A stretch of DNA of 64,000 nt from Pseudomonas sp. 10-1B (GTDB lineage: Bacteria > Pseudomonadota > Gammaproteobacteria > Pseudomonadales > Pseudomonadaceae). The notes beneath the pieces were generated by a model. That model saw nothing but the letters and a program-made list of their open reading frames with translations. It was not told where the DNA came from and searched no databases. Made by a program: the position numbers and the translations under genes. The stretch lies in assembly GCF_000935045.1 (NCBI RefSeq), contig NZ_JYKS01000001.1, positions 1 to 64,000 of the forward strand. The letters run 5' to 3'. Of this stretch, positions 58,624-64,000 are shown piece by piece; the stretch's first letter is position 1; every line of letters starts with the position of its first letter.

Positions 58624-60885
58624 TCAGCTGAAGGTATGGCGGCTCAACGGCAGGCTACGCACGCGCTGGCCGGTGAGCTGCGCGACGGCGTTGGCCACTG
58701 CCGGTGCCACGGCGGGCAACGGCGGCTCGCCGATGCCGCCCATCTTCGCTCCGCTTTCGACGATGCGCACATGCACCCGGGCCATGCGCGAGGGCGGCAG
58801 GATCGGGTACAGGTCGTAGTTGCGCGCGCGTGGCTTGCCGTCGACGTAAACCGCTTCTTCCAGCAGCGTCTGCGACAGGCCCAGCGCGACGGCCCCGTTG
58901 ACCTGGTGCTCGATGATCGCCGGGTTGACGATGCTGCCTGGGTCGATGGCCTGCCAGATGTCATGCACTTTGACCTGGCCGTTTTCGATCGACACCTCGG
59001 CAATGGCCGCTGCCTGCGAGCCGAACGGTGAGGCCATGGCCACGCCGCGCGCCCGCTTGCTGCCATCTTCGGCGGTGAACGGCCCACGCTTCCAGCCCCC
59101 GGACAGTTCGGCGACCGCCTGCAGCAGGTTGGTCAAGCGCGGGTTATCGCGTAGCAGGTGCAGGCGCAGTTCGAACGGGTCCTTGCCGCCTTTGTCGGCC
59201 AGTTCGTCAAGGAACGACTCGTAGAAGAAGTCGTTCAGCGAGTTGCCCACCGAGCGCCAGTAACCGAGCATGGCTGGGCCTTTGACGTAGATCTGCGCGA
59301 TGCGTCTGTTGGCGATGGCGTAGGCCTTGCCCGACAGCCCTTCGAGTGCGGTCGGGTCAAGCTTGTCACCTTGCTTGCCGGCGATGGCTTCGGTCGGGCC
59401 TTCGGTGGCGCTTACTGCTTCGAGGGCCACCGGCAGGCCGTCGGCATCCAGCCCAGCACGGAACTTCACCACCGCGACCGGGCGCAGTACATCACGCAGG
59501 AACTCTTCTTCGCGGCTCCAGATGAGCTTCACCGGGCGGCCAACGGCCTTGGCCAGGGCAATGGCCTGGGGGTAGGGGTTGGCCGAGTCGTACAGAAAGT
59601 GGCGGCCAAAGAAACCGCCCAGCAATGGCGAATGCAGGGCGATCTGCGCAGGGGCCAGGCCGGTGCGCTTGGCGATGTCGTCGCGGAACATGTCCGGCGC
59701 CTGGTTGGGCAGCCAGACCTCCAGAGTACCGTCGGGATTGAAGCGCGCCAGTGCCGATGGCGGTTCCAGCTGGGCATGGTTGAGGTACTGGTTGTGATAG
59801 GTCGCCTCGACCCGGGTCTTGGCATTGGCCAGCACGCCTGCCACATCGCCCTGGTTTTCCTCGTCACGGGCCGGGCCCTCGACCGTGGCCAGGTGTTCGC
59901 GCCAGCCATCGCTGGAGAAGTCGGCCGGCATTGCTCGTACCGGGCTGTCGGCGGCAGGCTCTTGCCAGTCCACCTGGATGGCTTCGACTGCGCGCTTGGC
60001 ATGCCACCAGCGCTCGGCGACCACCGCCACGGCGCCCGGCAACCGATGCACCGAGTGCACGCCCTTCATGGCCTTGACCTGGTCTTCGTTGCGCAGGCTG
60101 CCCACGGTCATACCCAGGCGTGGAGCATGTTGCACGGCGGCATGAAGCATGCCGTCGACCTTGATATCGATGGTGTATACGGCTTTGCCGGTGGACTTGT
60201 CGTAGGCATCCACCCGGCGTACCGGCTTGCCGATCCAGCGAAACTGGGTAGGGTCGCGCAGCTTGATGCTGGCCGGGTCCGGTACCGGCAGGTCCATGGC
60301 ACGCCCGGCCAGTTCGCCGTAAGGCACCGAGCGACCCGTCGTGGTATGTACCACGTTGCCCGGCGTGGTGGAGAGCTCGTCGACCGGCACCCCCAGGTGC
60401 TCGGCGCCCACCTGCAGTAGCATGGCCCGGGCTAGGGCCCCCAGGCGGCGCATGGTCGGGTAGCTCATGCGCACCGACATGCTGCCGCCGGTGATGCGCA
60501 TGCCATTTTCCATCACCACATAGGCTTCACCCGGCGGCGCGCTGTCGACCAGGAAGGTGGCCGGGTCGGCGTCCAGTTCTTCACCGACGATCTGCGCCAT
60601 GGCGGTATAGGTGCCTTGCCCGCCTTCCATGAATGGGCAGAGCAGGCGCACGCGGTTGTCCGGACGAATCTCCAGGAATGCGGGGACCTGAGTGCCGCGC
60701 GCCTGTGTGGTGGCCGCAGCCGCCTGTACCCGGGCAGAACCTAGCGGCAGGCCGAGGCCGAGGACCAGGGCACCGGCCGCTGTCCCGGCCAGAAAACGCC
60801 GGCGTGACAGGTTGACGGTGACGCCCGGCGCCAGGTCGAGTAGCTCGGCAGGGGAGGTTAGCGGCGTGAGGAGGGGCGTGTTCAT
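58624..60885 (-). CDS. molybdopterin-binding aldehyde/isoquinoline oxidoreductase large subunit (IorB-like)
   Basis: This 753-residue protein is the molybdenum subunit of a xanthine oxidase-family hydroxylase. The N-terminus has the twin-arginine signal LSRRRFLAGTAAGALVLGLG, so it is exported folded. Motifs include CPFMEGGQGTYTAMAQIVGEE (in parts), GGFFGRHFLYDSA and the catalytic glutamate in GGIGEPPLP near the C-terminus. Relatives oxidise aldehydes or N-heterocycles. The small 2Fe-2S subunit gene is directly upstream, and the two share one base. A cytochrome c subunit, often third in such operons, is not visible. Confidence 0.9.
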   Translation of the reverse strand: MNTPLLTPLTSPAELLDLAPGVTVNLSRRRFLAGTAAGALVLGLGLPLGSARVQAAAATTQARGTQVPAFLEIRPDNRVRLLCPFMEGGQGTYTAMAQIVGEELDADPATFLVDSAPPGEAYVVMENGMRITGGSMSVRMSYPTMRRLGALARAMLLQVGAEHLGVPVDELSTTPGNVVHTTTGRSVPYGELAGRAMDLPVPDPASIKLRDPTQFRWIGKPVRRVDAYDKSTGKAVYTIDIKVDGMLHAAVQHAPRLGMTVGSLRNEDQVKAMKGVHSVHRLPGAVAVVAERWWHAKRAVEAIQVDWQEPAADSPVRAMPADFSSDGWREHLATVEGPARDEENQGDVAGVLANAKTRVEATYHNQYLNHAQLEPPSALARFNPDGTLEVWLPNQAPDMFRDDIAKRTGLAPAQIALHSPLLGGFFGRHFLYDSANPYPQAIALAKAVGRPVKLIWSREEEFLRDVLRPVAVVKFRAGLDADGLPVALEAVSATEGPTEAIAGKQGDKLDPTALEGLSGKAYAIANRRIAQIYVKGPAMLGYWRSVGNSLNDFFYESFLDELADKGGKDPFELRLHLLRDNPRLTNLLQAVAELSGGWKRGPFTAEDGSKRARGVAMASPFGSQAAAIAEVSIENGQVKVHDIWQAIDPGSIVNPAIIEHQVNGAVALGLSQTLLEEAVYVDGKPRARNYDLYPILPPSRMARVHVRIVESGAKMGGIGEPPLPAVAPAVANAVAQLTGQRVRSLPLSRHTFS

Positions 60886-61340
60886 CAGGCCTTCTCCCCC
60901 AAGGCCAGTTCATGCACGGCGGCATGGATGGCATTGTAGGTGCCGCAGCGGCACAGGTTGATCATGGCCGCCTCGATCTGCGCATCACTGGGCTTTGCCG
61001 TGTGCTTGAGTAGCGCCGTGGCCGCGATCACCTGGCCGGACTGACAGTAACCGCACTGGGCCACCTGGTGCTCGACCCAGGCCGCGACCACCCGTTTGCC
61101 GACGTCATCGGCCTCGATCGCCTCGATAGTGGTCACCTCGCGCCCGACCACGCCTGCCACCGGGGTAACGCAGGCGCGCACCACGTTACCGTCGACCAGT
61201 ACCGAACAGGCGCCACACTGGGCCAGGCCGCAGCCATACTTGGTGCCGGTCAGCCCCAGGTCATCGCGGATCACCCACAGCAAGGGCGTGTCGGCGTCCG
61301 CCTCGACCTGATAGGTCTTCTGGTTGATGCGTAGTTCCAT
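60885..61340 (-). CDS. 2Fe-2S small subunit of a molybdenum hydroxylase (IorA-like)
   Basis: The 151-residue protein carries two [2Fe-2S] clusters. The plant ferredoxin-type ligands are in YGCGLAQCGACSVLVDG plus a later RAC, and the helical domain has CGYCQSGQ and CRCGTY. It passes electrons from the molybdenum site to an acceptor. It lacks a signal of its own and would ride out with the Tat-dependent large subunit. Stop and start overlap with the large-subunit gene. Confidence 0.92.
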   Translation of the reverse strand: MELRINQKTYQVEADADTPLLWVIRDDLGLTGTKYGCGLAQCGACSVLVDGNVVRACVTPVAGVVGREVTTIEAIEADDVGKRVVAAWVEHQVAQCGYCQSGQVIAATALLKHTAKPSDAQIEAAMINLCRCGTYNAIHAAVHELALGEKA

Positions 61341-61503
61341 GGTTCACCTGCCTGTCAACGGTTGCTGTCGCTGTATTTTTTCGAGTGGGGAATACGTTGT
61401 TCCCCAATTGGAAAACGCTAGCACAGGGCGGCGACCGCTGGTCTGGTGGCAGTGGCAGGCTCAGAGGATCGGGCAAGTAATCCGGTGGAATGCGCAAGCC
61501 GGT

Positions 61504-61664
61504 ACCGGCCCTATCGCCGGCAAGCCAGCTCCCACCTCGACCGCATAGGCCTCAAGCCCTGTGCAGTACCTGTGTGTGGCTTGCCGGCGATGAGGCCAGT
61601 CAGGCAATACAAGACAGTTGCTCCCACACTGTGGGAGCTGGCTTGCCGGCGATAGGGCCAGTCA
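61504..61664. repeat. REP cluster, near-duplicate of the one at 39321
   Basis: About 120 bases, from GGCCCTATCGCCGGCAAGCC through GGCAATACAAGACAGTTGCT, match 39328 onward almost exactly, with a small deletion in the middle core (GTGTGTGG for GTGGGAGCTGG). It fills much of the 404-base gap between the divergent 2Fe-2S and YcaO genes; the remainder should hold both promoters. Confidence 0.85.
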
Positions 61665-61744
61665 GGCAAACAGGACTTCTGGCTTGAAAACCCGGATAAT
61701 GCCGGCCACTTTCGTTTTGCACGCTTAAATCACGGTAATCCCGC

Positions 61745-63931
61745 ATGGAAATCAAGGTCAATTTTCTCGACAATCTCCGTCTCGAAGCCAAGTTCGACGA
61801 CTTCACGGTGATCGCCGACCAACCGATCCGCTACAAGGGTGATGGCTCGGCCCCGGGGCCGTTCGATTACTTCCTGGCGTCTTCGGCCTTGTGCGCGGCT
61901 TACTTCGTCAAGCTGTACTGCCAGACGCGCGACATCCCTACCGAAAACATCCGCCTGTCGCAGAACAACATCGTCGATCCGGAAAACCGCTACAACCAGA
62001 TCTTCAAGATCCAGGTCGAGCTGCCCGAGGACATTTCCGAGAAGGACCGCCAGGGCATCCTGCGCTCCATCGACCGCTGCACGGTGAAGAAGGTGGTGCA
62101 GACCGGCCCCGAGTTCGTGATCGAAGTGGTCGACAACCTCGATGCCGATGCCCAGGGCCTGCTGATGCCGGTGTCGGACAGCACCACCTACATCCCCGGC
62201 AAGGACCTGCCGCTGGAGCAGACTATCGCCAACATGTCCGGCATCCTCGCCGGGCTGGGGATGAAGATCGAGATCGCTTCGTGGCGCAACATCGTGCCTA
62301 ACGTTTGGTCGCTGCACGTGCGCGACGCCCAGTCGCCGATGTGCTTCACCAACGGCAAGGGCGCGACCAAGGAGGCCGCGCTGGCCTCCGCACTGGGCGA
62401 GTTCATCGAGCGCCTGAACTGCAACTTCTTCTACAACGACCAGTTCTGGGGCGAGGACCTGGCCAACGCGCCGTTCGTGCATTACCCGAACGAGCAGTGG
62501 TTCAAGCCTGGCCCACGGGATGCACTGCCGGCCGAGATCCTCGACGAGCACTGCCTGGCAATCTACAACCCGGACGGCGAGCTGCGTGGCTCGCATCTGT
62601 ACGACACCAATTCGGGCAATACCGCCCGCGGCATCTGCTCGCTACCGTTCGTGCGCCAGTCGGATCAGCAGGTGGTGTACTTCCCGTCCAACCTGATCGA
62701 GAACCTGTTCCTCAGCAACGGCATGAGCGCTGGCAACACCCTGGCCGAAGCGCAGGTGCAGTGCCTGTCGGAAATCTTCGAGCGGGCCGTGAAGCGCGAG
62801 ATCCTGGAAGGCGAGCTGTGCCTGCCGGACGTGCCGCAGGAGGTGCTGGCCAAGTACCCGGCCATCGTCGCTGGCATCCAGGGCCTGGAAGAGCAGGGCT
62901 TCCCGGTGCTGGTCAAGGATGCCTCGCTGGGTGGCGAGTTCCCGGTCATGTGCGTGACCTTGATGAACCCGCGTACCGGCGGTGTGTTCGCCTCGTTCGG
63001 CGCACACCCGAGCCTGGAAGTGGCGCTGGAGCGCAGCCTCACCGAACTGTTGCAGGGCCGCAGCTTCGAAGGCTTGAACGACCTGCCGCAGCCAACCTTC
63101 GAAAGCCACGCGCTGACCGAGCCGAACAACTTCGTCGAGCACTTCATCGACTCCAGCGGTGTGGTGTCGTGGCGCTTCTTCAGCGCCAAGGCCGACTTCG
63201 AGTTCGTCGAGTGGGACTTCTCCGGCCACGGCGAGGACTCCAACGTGCAGGAGGCCGAGACCTTGTTCGGCATTCTCGAAGACCTGGGTAAGGAAGTGTA
63301 CATGGCGGTGTACGACAACCTCGGCGCCACCGCCTGCCGCATCCTGGTGCCGGGCTACTCGGAAATCTACCCGGTCGAGGACCTGATCTGGGACAACACC
63401 AACCGCGCCTTGGCGTTCCGCGCCGACATCCTCAACCTGCACAGCCTCGACAGCCGCTCGCTGAAGCTGCTGCTCAAGCGCCTGGACAACTGCGATGTCG
63501 ATGACTACACCACCATCACCACATTGATCGGCGTCGAGTTCGACGAGAACACGGTGTGGGGCCAACTGACCATTCTCGAGCTGAAGCTGCTGATCTGCCT
63601 GGCGGTGCAGCGCTTCGAAGATGCCAAGGAGCTGGTCGAGGCATTCCTGCAGTTCAACGACAACACCGTCGAGCGCGGGTTGTTCTACCAGGCGCTGAAC
63701 GTGGTGCTGGAAGTGCAGCTGGATGAGGAACTGGAGCTGGACGACTACGAAGCCAACTTCCGCCGCATGTTCGGTAACGTGCGTATGGACGCGGTGCTGG
63801 GTTCGGTGAACGGCAGCGTGCGCTTCCATGGCCTGACCCCGACCAGCATGAAGCTCGAAGGCCTCGACCGCCACCTGCGCCTGATCGATAGCTACAAGAA
63901 GCTGCACGCGGCCCGGGCCAAGTTCGCCTGA
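61745..63931 (+). CDS. ycaO: OsmC domain fused to YcaO
   Basis: The 728-residue protein joins an OsmC-like domain (about 1-130, GDGSAPGPFDYFLASSALCAAYF and a cysteine at LYCQTRD) to a YcaO domain. The ATP-binding YcaO part begins near residue 195 (GKGATKEAALASALGEFIERL), with further acidic ligands in AQVQCLSEIFERAVKREI. E. coli YcaO (about 586 residues, no OsmC part) supports methylthiolation of ribosomal protein S12 by RimO. YcaO enzymes activate amide oxygens with ATP. The OsmC part could deliver sulfur or reduce a thiol adduct, which is inference. It is intact, with its own promoter region. Confidence 0.88.
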   Translation: MEIKVNFLDNLRLEAKFDDFTVIADQPIRYKGDGSAPGPFDYFLASSALCAAYFVKLYCQTRDIPTENIRLSQNNIVDPENRYNQIFKIQVELPEDISEKDRQGILRSIDRCTVKKVVQTGPEFVIEVVDNLDADAQGLLMPVSDSTTYIPGKDLPLEQTIANMSGILAGLGMKIEIASWRNIVPNVWSLHVRDAQSPMCFTNGKGATKEAALASALGEFIERLNCNFFYNDQFWGEDLANAPFVHYPNEQWFKPGPRDALPAEILDEHCLAIYNPDGELRGSHLYDTNSGNTARGICSLPFVRQSDQQVVYFPSNLIENLFLSNGMSAGNTLAEAQVQCLSEIFERAVKREILEGELCLPDVPQEVLAKYPAIVAGIQGLEEQGFPVLVKDASLGGEFPVMCVTLMNPRTGGVFASFGAHPSLEVALERSLTELLQGRSFEGLNDLPQPTFESHALTEPNNFVEHFIDSSGVVSWRFFSAKADFEFVEWDFSGHGEDSNVQEAETLFGILEDLGKEVYMAVYDNLGATACRILVPGYSEIYPVEDLIWDNTNRALAFRADILNLHSLDSRSLKLLLKRLDNCDVDDYTTITTLIGVEFDENTVWGQLTILELKLLICLAVQRFEDAKELVEAFLQFNDNTVERGLFYQALNVVLEVQLDEELELDDYEANFRRMFGNVRMDAVLGSVNGSVRFHGLTPTSMKLEGLDRHLRLIDSYKKLHAARAKFA

Positions 63932-63967
63932 TAGCTGCTGCGCCCGAGCGTTGTCTTCTGGCTGTTC

Positions 63968-64000
63968 CGGCCACATCGCCGGCAAGCCAGCTCCCACAGG
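63968..64000. repeat. REP element at window end
   Basis: CATCGCCGGCAAGCCAGC plus TCCCACAGG, 37 bases after the YcaO stop, cut by the window edge. Confidence 0.75.

Noticed and set aside
1..64000. tRNA, rRNA, insertion sequences, prophage or integrase genes
   Set aside because: I looked for these and saw no supporting motif. Genomic-island signs are limited to repeats, and codon use looks uniform.

Overview
The window looks like chromosome of a Pseudomonas, most likely of the P. putida group. The evidence is the high GC content with GC-rich third codon positions, the many putida-type REP palindromes in intergenic gaps, and gene content typical of a soil Pseudomonas. I see no rRNA, tRNA, CRISPR array, phage gene or insertion sequence. 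Both window edges fall in REP sequence.

Layout. 0.2-3 kb: a Na+/H+ antiporter-family permease converging on an orphan FecR-type anti-sigma factor, then a tandem REP array. 3-9 kb: an acyl-CoA ligase and an acyl-CoA dehydrogenase, divergent from a FixL/FixJ-like two-component pair with a clear palindromic site between them. 9-12.4 kb: a MarR-emrA-emrB efflux operon with a palindrome between -35 and -10. 12.4-13.2 kb: a large inverted repeat flanked by hexanucleotide arrays. 13.2-19.8 kb: an EamA exporter, an XRE-cupin regulator, and a glnT-glxBCD operon (glutamine synthetase III / gamma-glutamylmethylamide synthetase plus split glutamate or N-methylglutamate synthase) with sigma-54 and NtrC-like signals. 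19.9-27.5 kb: an NCS1 permease, Lrp and two LysE exporters, a hybrid kinase, a Nudix hydrolase and a GntR regulator.

27.5-35.3 kb is a catabolic island: a carboxymuconolactone decarboxylase-like protein, two flavin reductases, an aldehyde dehydrogenase, an alpha/beta hydrolase, an amino acid synthesis (DUF1185) protein, an LLM flavin monooxygenase and a second NCS1 permease. Three transcription units carry the same TGGTATACCA-type operator, which fits the FadR-like GntR gene. The gene set recalls the Rut pyrimidine pathway without being it, so a new N-heterocycle pathway is my leading inference.

35-49.8 kb: a chemoreceptor, an FAD oxidoreductase/Rrf2 pair, an AraC-AhpD-acyl-CoA dehydrogenase-like-ABC transporter locus, a GNAT protein, type 2 argC with a LysR regulator, a small secreted-protein gene broken by an amber codon, an SH3 protein and a VOC protein. 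50-57 kb: a candidate onium-compound (betaine or DMSP) locus with a DapA-family lyase, LysR, a GbcA-like Rieske oxygenase, an M24 protein with every DddP metal and catalytic residue I can recall, and a BCCT importer. 57-64 kb: two small genes, a two-subunit molybdenum hydroxylase and an OsmC-YcaO fusion.

The best candidates for undescribed biology are the GntR-controlled island and the DddP-like locus. Function calls rest on motifs and gene context read by eye; no searches were run.
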